The notes below the pieces were generated by a model. That model had not been told where the DNA came from. It saw only the letters and a program-made list of their open reading frames with translations, and searched no databases. 64,000 nt of DNA from JAFGNB01 sp050304135 (lineage in GTDB: Bacteria > Fibrobacterota > Chitinivibrionia > Chitinivibrionales > Chitinispirillaceae), in the NCBI GenBank assembly GCA_050304135.1, contig JBNLDC010000006.1, positions 1-64,000 on the forward strand. The letters run 5' to 3'. Position 1 is the first letter of the stretch. Each line of letters begins with the position of its first letter. Positions 41,877 to 50,379 of the stretch are shown in pieces. Position numbers and translations under genes: made by a program.

Positions 41877-41905
41877 TTGACTCAACGTACCCCCGGTGCT
41901 ATTTT
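41877..41905 (+). promoter_or_regulatory. promoter of tRNA-Val
   Basis: TTGACT (41877-41882), exactly 17 nt, TATTTT (41900-41905); transcription would start just before the mature tRNA 5' end at 41917. Good match to a housekeeping sigma70-type promoter. Confidence 0.62.
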
Positions 41906-41916
41906 TGAGTAACTCA

Positions 41917-41990
41917 GGGCGCATGGCTCAGTTGGTTAGAGCGCCGCGTTCACATCGCGGAGATCGCTGGTTCGAGTCCAGCTGCGCCCA
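41917..41990 (+). tRNA. tRNA-Val, anticodon CAC
   Basis: 74 nt cloverleaf: acceptor GGGCGCA/TGCGCCC with discriminator A, D arm GCTC-AGTTGGTTA-GAGC, anticodon stem CCGCG/CGCGG with loop TTCACAT (anticodon CAC, reading GUG), T arm GCTGG-TTCGAGT-CCAGC. CCA is not encoded. All stems are perfect. Confidence 0.96.
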
Positions 41991-42152
41991 GTTTTCTCTT
42001 TCGCCGCATATTCAGATAATCAAATTCCCCTGCAATAACGTTGTACTTATTATTTTATAGACCATATATCATTGGAGCACAGGGCCAATTCAGGTGGTGA
42101 GACCGATCACTGCATGATTGGAGTATCGATACCCTATAGGAGCGTTACTGTC

Positions 42153-43604
42153 ATGAGAGAAATCACTCAAATCGTTCGGGCGGCAGGGATCACATTGTTT
42201 GCCGGTTTTTTTGCGGTCATTCCCGCAAAAGAATGTATCAGGTTTGTCCGCCCGCATACCGGTAAAGCGATAACCACCCCTGTTTGTTCGCTTGAAGTTG
42301 AGAAAGATGATTGCAGTCGCAGTATTCGTAACGTAGAATTTCAGGCTCGTTTTTTTGATGTCGGATCAGATACGCCGACGGTTATCAGTGTCGGTGAGGT
42401 TACCCGTTCTCCTTACGTAGTCGAATGGGATATCAGTAAAATTCCCAACCAGCTTTTCTCTGGAGTGGCCTTGCTTGCCGAGGCGAAATTGTCGAACGGT
42501 GATATTGTTGCGGCTCGTCAGGAAGGGGTGTTTTTTCTCCATCAGAAAGTTAAACGCCGAACCTATGATGTACCATTCGCCTTTTCCGGAACGAGAACAC
42601 TCTCGACCAAGCCGATTCAACTTCCTTCACCCCGCCCGGGTGTGACCATTCACGCGTGGGTATACTGGAATGAAAATGAACTTGCATTTCTGGTAAATGT
42701 GCTTGATCCAGAATTTACCGGAAAACTTTCCGCTGAGCAGCTTGCCACCCAGGGGTGTGAAATACTGATAGATCCGCTCCAGGAACGCAAACCGTTTCCC
42801 GGTAAAGATATGTTTCTCTTTTCTGTCCCGCTTAACGGTAAACCCTACCGAATTTTGTATAAACCGGTTCAGGATGACAGCGGCAGTTTCTCCTTCATCA
42901 CCAGCACCTCTCCTTCCGAGATTGAGGTTGAAGTCACTCTCAATGAGGGAAAAGGTTTCTCAATTTTCTGTCCGATACCCCTCGCGGTATTCGGTCAGAA
43001 AATCCCTGAAACTCTCAGTTGCAATATCGTAACAAAAACGCTGATTTCAACAAAAGAGGTTAAAAGAACATCATGGAGTACGGCATCGCTCTACGATACG
43101 TACAGTCCCTATATCTGGGGTGAATTGAAATTACAGGAACGGCCGGTGTATATGAGCCGAGTACTTATTGGTGCGATTGCCTTCGGTGCCGGACTTCTCC
43201 TTACCCTGATCATTTCGGTAGTGGTATTGCTTCTCACCCGACCGGCAATTAAAAATATTGCAGAACAATCCGATGAGGACCGACAGCAATTTACTGCCAT
43301 ACGGGAAGTCCTCGACAGTTTCGTGATTGCCAATGTCTCCATTGATGCGGCCGCAAAGGCGCTGGAGATGACTCCCAAAAAACTCTCCACACTGCTTCGC
43401 AAGACGACCGGGATGACGTTCCATGATTATATGATGTACGCCCGTATCGAAATCGCCAAAGAGCGGCTCCGCTCCTCACACTGTTCAGAGGAGACCATTG
43501 CGCTCGCCTGCGGATTTCACTCACAGGTAGAGATGGAGAAGTTTTTCTTCCGGTTCAATCATCAGACTCCCGCCAAATTCCGTTCGGAGCAGCAGGTGGT
43601 GTAG
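42153..43604 (+). CDS. membrane-bound AraC-type regulator with sensor domain
   Basis: 483 residues from ATG 42153 (AGGAG upstream); the frame is open further up to 42072. An N-terminal helix (AGITLFAGFFAVIPA), an extracytoplasmic beta-rich domain (about 30-355) whose part IHAWVYWNENELAFLVNVLDPEF...EILIDP resembles carbohydrate-binding CBM9-like domains, one membrane helix (VLIGAIAFGAGLLLTLIISVVVLLL, about 363-387) and a C-terminal AraC-type DNA-binding domain (about 410-480: SIDAAAKALEMTPKKLSTLLRKTTG, SEETIALACGFHSQVEMEKFFFR). So it may sense sugars outside and control genes directly. Targets unknown. Confidence 0.82.
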   Translation: MREITQIVRAAGITLFAGFFAVIPAKECIRFVRPHTGKAITTPVCSLEVEKDDCSRSIRNVEFQARFFDVGSDTPTVISVGEVTRSPYVVEWDISKIPNQLFSGVALLAEAKLSNGDIVAARQEGVFFLHQKVKRRTYDVPFAFSGTRTLSTKPIQLPSPRPGVTIHAWVYWNENELAFLVNVLDPEFTGKLSAEQLATQGCEILIDPLQERKPFPGKDMFLFSVPLNGKPYRILYKPVQDDSGSFSFITSTSPSEIEVEVTLNEGKGFSIFCPIPLAVFGQKIPETLSCNIVTKTLISTKEVKRTSWSTASLYDTYSPYIWGELKLQERPVYMSRVLIGAIAFGAGLLLTLIISVVVLLLTRPAIKNIAEQSDEDRQQFTAIREVLDSFVIANVSIDAAAKALEMTPKKLSTLLRKTTGMTFHDYMMYARIEIAKERLRSSHCSEETIALACGFHSQVEMEKFFFRFNHQTPAKFRSEQQVV

Positions 43605-43769
43605 GCAGACTTCATCGCTTGTAATTTGTATCCTCCATTGTCACTGAGAACAACATGCTCAGATTGAGTTGCCGGTGACATGGCTTTAGTCCCGAAAAAT
43701 AAGTTCCGGGATCGTCGGTACTGATTCCGGTTACCATTCCGGGTCCGGTATGATATACTGGATCGTAGT

Positions 43770-46337
43770 ATGGCTACCGAATCTTCTCTTAAAACAAGAA
43801 ACTGCCTGTTTGTCCTGCTGTTTGTCTGTTTTGCCGCGGCCATTCTCGGTGATGCCACTGCAGAGGCCCTGCTTCTTGCCCGATTCGGTGCATCGTTCAT
43901 TCCTAAAATGTTTCTGGTAAATGCCGCCGTGCTGTTTCTTTTTTCGGCCGGTATGCTCTCGATAGTTGATCGGATCGACCGATGGCGCTTTTTTTTCATG
44001 GCCCTGCTGGTGCATGGCGGGGTACTGCTGCTACTGCGGGGTGCGGTGACAGCACAGTGGGATTTTCTTTTCCTGCCGCTTTTTTCCTATGCCTACAGCA
44101 GCAAGATCCTGTTTTTCCTAATGTTCTGGACTATCGCAAATGATCTGATCGATTCACGCAGTGCCGGAAAGTTATTTCCGGTGATCGCTGCAGGCGGCAC
44201 AATGGGGGCCATCGGGATCTCCTTCTCGATACCATGGCTTATGCGGTTATTCCCGGTTGAAAACCTGCTCCTTTTATGGGCAGTTCTGATTATTGTCACC
44301 GCTGTTCTGCTGGTACCTTTACGGAAACAGTACCGTATGAGTACCCGCCGGCAGGGAAGTTCAACCGCCAGGCACGGAGAGCCTGGAGGCGGGGCTCTTA
44401 TACAGCTGCTGCGTGATGAACCACTTCTGAGGAGTATGTCACAGCTCTATTTTATGGTGTTTTTTCTCCTTCTCAATCAGCATCTTATTTTTTACCGGGA
44501 AGTGAAAGCCGTCTATGAAAGTGCCGGAGCCATTGCTGCTTTCCTGGGCACATTTAACGGCATCAGCATGCTCTCCACTTTTCTGCTGCAGGTGGGACTA
44601 TCCGGTTTTCTTCTGAGAAAACTGGGCTCAACACGGTCAATGCTGCTGCTCCCGTCGGCAATGCTTGCGGTATTTTTAGCCCTTGCCCTGGTAAGCAACA
44701 TGTCATCCGGATCCGGCCGGATGCTTTTCTGGACGGTGATTGCCGGTATGGGTATCAGGGTGGCCTTTTTTGATTCGTTTTTTTCTCCCAATTTCCAGCT
44801 CTTTTTTTCAAGCCTTCCTCAGAATATACGGGGACGCGGCAAACTGCTCATTGAAGGGGTGGTTAAACCGGTTGCAATGGTGGTCGCCGGGTCCTGGCTG
44901 CTCTGGGGTGTCAATCATCTCTCGATACATGTTCATATGGGGATCATGGTGGCTGTCGCGATTGCAGCTGTGGTACAGACGGTCATGCTTAAAAAAGCCT
45001 ACACGAAAACACTCTCCCGGTATCTTACCGGTATTACCGCAGCCAAACGGGGTGAGTTGCTTGAACGACTGGAGTTCTCCGGTGATGAGGACATTCTTTC
45101 ATTTCTGGTGAAACAGCTCGATCATGAGGATTTTGAAGTCCAGAAATATCTGATCGAAATAATCGCTTCGGTAAAGACTGATGAAGCTGTATCAACGTTA
45201 CTTGAGTATATGATCCATGCGGATCCCCGTCTCCGGTCAGGCATTATTACCGCACTCGGCGGATTTCCGGAGGACCTCGTGGCAGCGCAACTCAAGGAAT
45301 ATCTTACCGACACGGATCACCGGGTGGTTGCTAATGCGGTGGAGGCGCTCGCGCGCTGCGGCGCCGCGGGGCTGGAGGAGTACATAGCGCCTCTTGTCAA
45401 TCATGAAAGCGGAAGAGTGCGGATCAACGTAATTCTTGTCCTGTGGAGTGGGGCGGATGCGGTCGAGAAGGAACGGTTCATCGGTATGCTTTCGAACATG
45501 GTGCATGGTGCAACCCCGGAGGAGTGTGCGAGTGCGGTGTATGCACTAGGTGAAATCGAGGACGAACGGGCAATGGAACAACTTGAATCGTACTGTCGAA
45601 AAGAGATGAAACACTGTTTCTCCACCGAATCGGTACAATCGCAGGTACTGACATCTTTGGGAAAGAAAAAGAATGCCCGTTCACTGGAACTGCTGTTGCA
45701 GCTCTCCCGGTACTGTCGCGGGCAACTGCGGAAAAAAATAATCCAGGTGATTGCCGGCATTCTTCCGTCAATTAATGAAAATGTGTGGCACTACGGAATC
45801 GAACGGGGGAACACGGTTGCGCGTAATTGTCTGCTTCAGGCACTCAGGAAAACCAAGATACCACTTTCCGAAAGAACACTCAGGATGTTTTCGAAAGTAG
45901 CTTCCTGGGAACTTAAAGCGATTGAATGGGAAAAACAGTCACTGCAACTTCTGACGGCAAGCCGGTCGGACCGGATGGCACTGCTCTCTTTCGCGATACG
46001 GGAGGAGCTGTTGGCTGCCCGTGTTGATACTCTGGTGCATCTTATCGTACTCCTTGATCGCAGCGGGGTGATTGCTCCGGTAATCTCCCGGGTATATCAT
46101 AGTGATCCGCATGTCCGTGCACGGGCGCTTGAGGTACTCGAAAACAACGGTGAAGTGAAAATAAACCGTTCGGTAATAGGTACGATCGAATGGCTGGATG
46201 AAACTTTTCATGTGACGAACGACCGCGGTAAGCCTCCCAGTAAAGAAGATGTCATGGTTGCCGGTTCCTATTGTGTGAGTCACAACGAATGGGTGGCGAC
46301 CTGTGCGGAGTATGCGTGTTCGGAACCGGTCGTGTGA
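43770..46337 (+). CDS. ATP/ADP-translocase-like transporter with HEAT repeats
   Basis: 855 residues. About twelve membrane helices in 1-420 in a major-facilitator or NTT (Npt)-like pattern (LFVLLFVCFAAAILGDATAEALLL, MFWTIANDLIDSRSAGKLFPVIAAGG, QNIRGRGKLLIEGVVKPVAMV). The AND-x-RQ/SAGKLFP-like segment is typical of ADP/ATP carrier proteins of free-living bacteria. From about 430 to 750 come HEAT repeats (DILSFLVKQLDHEDFEVQKY, VSTLLEYMIHADPRLRSGII, VVANAVEALARCGAAGLEEY). Substrate unknown; the soluble repeats may bind a partner. Alone on the + strand. Confidence 0.8.
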   Translation: MATESSLKTRNCLFVLLFVCFAAAILGDATAEALLLARFGASFIPKMFLVNAAVLFLFSAGMLSIVDRIDRWRFFFMALLVHGGVLLLLRGAVTAQWDFLFLPLFSYAYSSKILFFLMFWTIANDLIDSRSAGKLFPVIAAGGTMGAIGISFSIPWLMRLFPVENLLLLWAVLIIVTAVLLVPLRKQYRMSTRRQGSSTARHGEPGGGALIQLLRDEPLLRSMSQLYFMVFFLLLNQHLIFYREVKAVYESAGAIAAFLGTFNGISMLSTFLLQVGLSGFLLRKLGSTRSMLLLPSAMLAVFLALALVSNMSSGSGRMLFWTVIAGMGIRVAFFDSFFSPNFQLFFSSLPQNIRGRGKLLIEGVVKPVAMVVAGSWLLWGVNHLSIHVHMGIMVAVAIAAVVQTVMLKKAYTKTLSRYLTGITAAKRGELLERLEFSGDEDILSFLVKQLDHEDFEVQKYLIEIIASVKTDEAVSTLLEYMIHADPRLRSGIITALGGFPEDLVAAQLKEYLTDTDHRVVANAVEALARCGAAGLEEYIAPLVNHESGRVRINVILVLWSGADAVEKERFIGMLSNMVHGATPEECASAVYALGEIEDERAMEQLESYCRKEMKHCFSTESVQSQVLTSLGKKKNARSLELLLQLSRYCRGQLRKKIIQVIAGILPSINENVWHYGIERGNTVARNCLLQALRKTKIPLSERTLRMFSKVASWELKAIEWEKQSLQLLTASRSDRMALLSFAIREELLAARVDTLVHLIVLLDRSGVIAPVISRVYHSDPHVRARALEVLENNGEVKINRSVIGTIEWLDETFHVTNDRGKPPSKEDVMVAGSYCVSHNEWVATCAEYACSEPVV

Positions 46338-46495
46338 AAGAATGCATGTTGCTATTCAAATCGGGCGGTATTTTCGGCGAGGGAACAGTTAACAACAGGT
46401 TGCTGCGGCATTCCCTTCTGCGGTTCTGCAGGGAAGGGTACGGGTGTCGTTCCATCTGAACAACTTTTCGACCGTCGAGTTAACCCTCCTCACTA

Positions 46496-49400
46496 TTGCC
46501 GGACGCTTGGTCGCAAAAAAAAACTCGCCTTTTCTCTGAGGGGAGTCATCCTCCAACCGTGAACTTATCAGGGGCGCGCTTGGTTGCTGCGGGGGAGATG
46601 GTACTCCTTCAGGTTACCGCCGCAGATCCTGACGCCGGTCAGACCGCTCTTGTAACTGCCATTCAGAAGCCCGATGCTGCCATGTTCGAGGAAGATACCT
46701 TACGCTGGTTAACCACGGATGCCGATGTCGGAACCGATACACTGATTTTCATCGCCACCGATAACGGATCGCCCGCGCTCTCTACCATCGATACCGTGGA
46801 AATTATCGAGAGTGCGACGCCGGTAAACCATTCGCCAGTGATTAACGTTACCGGCCGACGCGTGGTGGTTGCCGGAGAGACCATGTTGCTCACCGTAACG
46901 GGTACCGATCCCGACACTGGACAGACAGCCTCCCTTACCATTCTAAAGTATCCGATCGGTGCCAATTTCTCCAATGGCACCTTCAGCTGGACAACCACTT
47001 CCGCAAATCTCGGTAACGATACAGTGGTCTTCGTGGCGAGTGATAATGGTGATCCGGTCATGACCGATACTGCATCGGTTACCCTTACCGTCAGTGAAAC
47101 GCTGGTGAACAATGCCCCCTACTGGGAAATGGATACCCTGGAACTGAGCGGACAGTCCGGCACCCCGGTTACTCAATCATTGGGCGAATACTGTACCGAT
47201 GTCGATGGCGATGCGATTACCTTTACCCTGCTTCCTACCGCTCCAGCCGGTGCGATAATTACCGATTCAACCTGGTCATATACCCCGTCGGCAACGGATA
47301 TGGGAAAATTGTTCATGCAGATTGTGGCTGCTGATCCGTTCGGTGGTGAGGGTACGCTGGTTATTGCACTGACCGTTTCAGCGCAGGGCGAAGATCTCCG
47401 GAAACCGGTGATGTATCGTATCAATCCGCCATCGGACAGTCTGGCCGTTGGTGCGGCAACCGCTCAGGTAACCGTGTCCTGCAGTGATGCCGGTGGGATT
47501 GTGGAGGTGCAGTGTTCATTAGGCGATGCTGCTTTCACAGTAACACCGAGCGGCGATTCACTCTACTCCGCGATGATCACCGGGTTACAACCTTCCGCCT
47601 GGAATACGATACGGTTTATTGGTATTGATAATGCTCCGGTAGCGAACCGGTGCACATTATTTGTTTCACTATTTTACGATCCAACGGTTCCCGATACTGT
47701 TCCTCCCGCAATCACGCTTATTTCTCCGTCGAAAGATACTGTTGTCGGCGAGAACTCATGCAAAGTAACTGTACTCTGCTCAGATGCAAGCGGTGTCGCA
47801 CAGGTCACTATTTCCGGGATTCCCGCTGTCGCGGAAGAGAATAACCGCTATTCAGCAACGGTACCGAGTTTGTTGCCGGGTAAAAATACCTCGGTTACCG
47901 TTATTGCTACGGATGCGGCAACAACGCCGCACACTGATTCCCTGACGGTACATATCAGATACGACAATGATGCAACCGGGCCGGCTATTGAGTTAGTGAT
48001 ACCGGTGAGTGACAGTGTTACCACCAGTTCCACAAGTTATACGATAACCCTGCACTGTACCGATGAATCCGGTGTCGCCTCGGTTGGAGCTGTCATGGGA
48101 GGTGTGTCGTATGATGGGGTTGCAGGCACTGATGATAATTGGGACATCATGGTTACGGGACTTCCGGACGGGGTTTACAGTGTTGTGGTGATTTCCGTGG
48201 TTGATAACTCGCTTTTGGCTAATACTTCATTGGATACGTTGTATATCAAAAGTGAAATCATACATGGCTATTCCATAACCTTCGATAAAAACGATGCCGG
48301 TGCAACCGGAACTATGGCACCGCAGGCAATCAACGGCGGAGCTTCGGCGCTATTATCGGCGAATACCTTTGTAAAAACAGGGAGGGCATTTTCCGGGTGG
48401 GCAACCACTGCCACCGGTCCGGTCGAGTATACCGACGGGGACAACTATACAATGGGGAATTCTAATGTGACGCTTTACGCGAAATGGATAGCCAATAGTT
48501 ATACGGTTACTTTCAATAAAAATGATGTGGCTGCATCCGGGACCATGCCCCAGCAGAATATCGCCAGCGGCACCTCGGCTTCCCTGACGTCTAACGCCTT
48601 TCAGAAACCAGGCTGGAGTTTTACCGGTTGGGCAACGAGTGCTGCGGGACCGGTAGAATACGCGGATAAGGCCTCTTTCTCGATGGGAACTGCAGATGTG
48701 ATCCTGTATGCGCAATGGGAAGCGAATGACTATACGGTGGCATTCAATAAAAACGATGCGGCAGCAACGGGTACCATGGCTTCGCAGACAATCCCCAGCG
48801 GATCTTCTGTGGCTTTGACGGCAAATGCCTTTCAGAAAGCCGGTTGGTCATTTGTCGGATGGGCGACGAGTGCATCAGGTACGGTTGAATACACCGATGG
48901 CGCCAGTTATACCATGGAGAGTGGTGACGTGACACTCTATGCTAAATGGAAAGCAAATGACTATACTGTCACTTTCAACAAAAACGATGCGGCAGCGACG
49001 GGTGCCATGTCTGATCAGACGATTGCCAGTGGTTCATCGGCATCGCTGACAGCGTGTACTTTTCAGAAATCAGGCTGGGCTTTTTCCGGGTGGGCAACTA
49101 CCTCGTCAGGAGCTGTTGCTTATGCCGACAGGGCCAATTACACGATGGGCACTGGTAATGTGACGTTGTATGCGGCATGGACAGTCAAAAATCATACGAT
49201 TACCTTTAATAAGAACGATGCGGCGGCAACAGGTTCCATGGCCAACCAGACGATTGCAGAAGGAACCTCGAAGTCGCTTTCACCCAACGGTTTCAGCAAA
49301 GCGGGATTCGATTTTGCCGGTTGGGCAACGGGTGCCACGGGTTCGGCGGTATACGCGAATCAGGATAACTATACCATGGGTACTTCCGATGTGACGTTGT

Positions 49401-50167
49401 ATGCGAAGTGGACGCCGGAAAATCTTTCGATAACCTTTAATAAAAACGATTTGAACGCAACCGGAACAATGACTTCTCAAACGATTGCCAGTGGAACATC
49501 GGCGCTTCTGAAAGCCAATACGTTTCAAAAGCCGGGTTGGACTTTTGCCGGATGGGCGACTTCACCATCCGGTAGTGTGCAGTACCTTAACCAGTCTAGT
49601 TATACCATGGGGACTTCCGATGTTACTTTCTGGGCAAAATGGACTCCTATAAATTATTCTGTTTCATTTTTTGCCAACCGGTTGAACACTACCGGAACAA
49701 TGACTCCTCAAGTTATCCCCAGTGGATCAACGGTAAATCTCAAGGCAAATGCATTTGCCGCAGATTGCATGAGTTTCATGGGGTGGGCCACATCAAGTTC
49801 GGGGCCGGTGGTTTATTCTAATCAGCAAAGTTATACAATGGGGACCTCTGATGTGACCTTATATGCGGTATGGGATTATACTACCGTAACGGTTTCACCC
49901 GCCCAGGGTGAACTAATTAACTTTACTCAGTGTCCTGCACCGATTACGGTTACTACAACCGGGTGTGTTGCTGAATACGAATGGCATACAATTTGGGTGG
50001 CAATGGGTAATCTTGATATTACGGTAGGTCCTGGTGGTGTTGATGGGTATGGTACTGCAACGATAACGAACTATATAGAAGACCAGAATTATTACTGTAT
50101 AATTACTGATCTATCTGGAAACAAAATTAAAAGCGGTATGTGGGTCCTTTCATGCCCTGGTCCTTAA
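46496..50167 (+). CDS. giant repeat protein (Listeria-Bacteroides repeats)
   Basis: 1223 residues if TTG 46496 is used; a TAA lies five codons upstream. Two cadherin-like units (about 20-105 and 108-200), three or four Ig-like units to about 585 (each starting PPAITLISPSKDTVV or alike), then seven 77-residue Listeria-Bacteroides-type repeats (48256-49870; YTVTFNKNDAAATGTM...FSGWATSASGPVEYADG...YTMGTSDVTLYAKW), then a 100-residue C-terminal domain with four Cys. No signal peptide is visible although such proteins are surface-exposed. A run of nine A at 46516-46524 could be a frameshift site. The N-terminus may be truncated. Confidence 0.75.
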   Translation: MPDAWSQKKTRLFSEGSHPPTVNLSGARLVAAGEMVLLQVTAADPDAGQTALVTAIQKPDAAMFEEDTLRWLTTDADVGTDTLIFIATDNGSPALSTIDTVEIIESATPVNHSPVINVTGRRVVVAGETMLLTVTGTDPDTGQTASLTILKYPIGANFSNGTFSWTTTSANLGNDTVVFVASDNGDPVMTDTASVTLTVSETLVNNAPYWEMDTLELSGQSGTPVTQSLGEYCTDVDGDAITFTLLPTAPAGAIITDSTWSYTPSATDMGKLFMQIVAADPFGGEGTLVIALTVSAQGEDLRKPVMYRINPPSDSLAVGAATAQVTVSCSDAGGIVEVQCSLGDAAFTVTPSGDSLYSAMITGLQPSAWNTIRFIGIDNAPVANRCTLFVSLFYDPTVPDTVPPAITLISPSKDTVVGENSCKVTVLCSDASGVAQVTISGIPAVAEENNRYSATVPSLLPGKNTSVTVIATDAATTPHTDSLTVHIRYDNDATGPAIELVIPVSDSVTTSSTSYTITLHCTDESGVASVGAVMGGVSYDGVAGTDDNWDIMVTGLPDGVYSVVVISVVDNSLLANTSLDTLYIKSEIIHGYSITFDKNDAGATGTMAPQAINGGASALLSANTFVKTGRAFSGWATTATGPVEYTDGDNYTMGNSNVTLYAKWIANSYTVTFNKNDVAASGTMPQQNIASGTSASLTSNAFQKPGWSFTGWATSAAGPVEYADKASFSMGTADVILYAQWEANDYTVAFNKNDAAATGTMASQTIPSGSSVALTANAFQKAGWSFVGWATSASGTVEYTDGASYTMESGDVTLYAKWKANDYTVTFNKNDAAATGAMSDQTIASGSSASLTACTFQKSGWAFSGWATTSSGAVAYADRANYTMGTGNVTLYAAWTVKNHTITFNKNDAAATGSMANQTIAEGTSKSLSPNGFSKAGFDFAGWATGATGSAVYANQDNYTMGTSDVTLYAKWTPENLSITFNKNDLNATGTMTSQTIASGTSALLKANTFQKPGWTFAGWATSPSGSVQYLNQSSYTMGTSDVTFWAKWTPINYSVSFFANRLNTTGTMTPQVIPSGSTVNLKANAFAADCMSFMGWATSSSGPVVYSNQQSYTMGTSDVTLYAVWDYTTVTVSPAQGELINFTQCPAPITVTTTGCVAEYEWHTIWVAMGNLDITVGPGGVDGYGTATITNYIEDQNYYCIITDLSGNKIKSGMWVLSCPGP
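48256..49870 (+). repeat. seven tandem 231-bp coding repeats
   Basis: Each unit encodes about 77 residues with fixed FNKND, GWATS, and YTMG-x-(S/N)DVTLYAKW positions. Units 2 to 5 are most alike; unit 7 (FFANRLNTTG) is the most diverged, as expected at the edge of an array that expands by unequal recombination. Confidence 0.85.
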
Positions 50168-50304
50168 GGGGATATTGTTGATAAAAAAACACTGTACTCC
50201 TTTTTTAGGTATCACTTGATCATGGTTGAACAAAATTGTTGGATGCATTTTATCGATAGAGTGTAGGCACTTAGCCAAGGAGTAATTGTGGTTGAGCGCT
50301 TACA

Positions 50305-50338
50305 AACATCGGAACTCCCTTGCAGGAATCCCGATGTT
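50305..50338 (-). terminator. hairpin downstream of the esterase gene
   Basis: AACATCGG (50305-50312) pairs perfectly with CCGATGTT (50331-50338) with extra pairing inside (GAATCC/GGA). It lies about 40 nt past the esterase stop on the - strand. The following bases TTTGTAAG form only a weak U tract, so termination is likely but not certain. The rest of 50168-50379 shows nothing more. Confidence 0.5.
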
Positions 50339-50379
50339 CTATATTCCGGACGATACTCGGTTTAATCCGAAGCTTACAG

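Noticed and set aside
46271..46459. 62-codon + strand frame before the repeat protein
   Set aside because: It overlaps the transporter end and does not provide a signal peptide for the downstream gene even after a frame change.
48256..49870. CRISPR-like periodicity
   Set aside because: The 231-bp period is protein-coding tandem repeat; no short identical repeats with unique spacers occur anywhere in the window.
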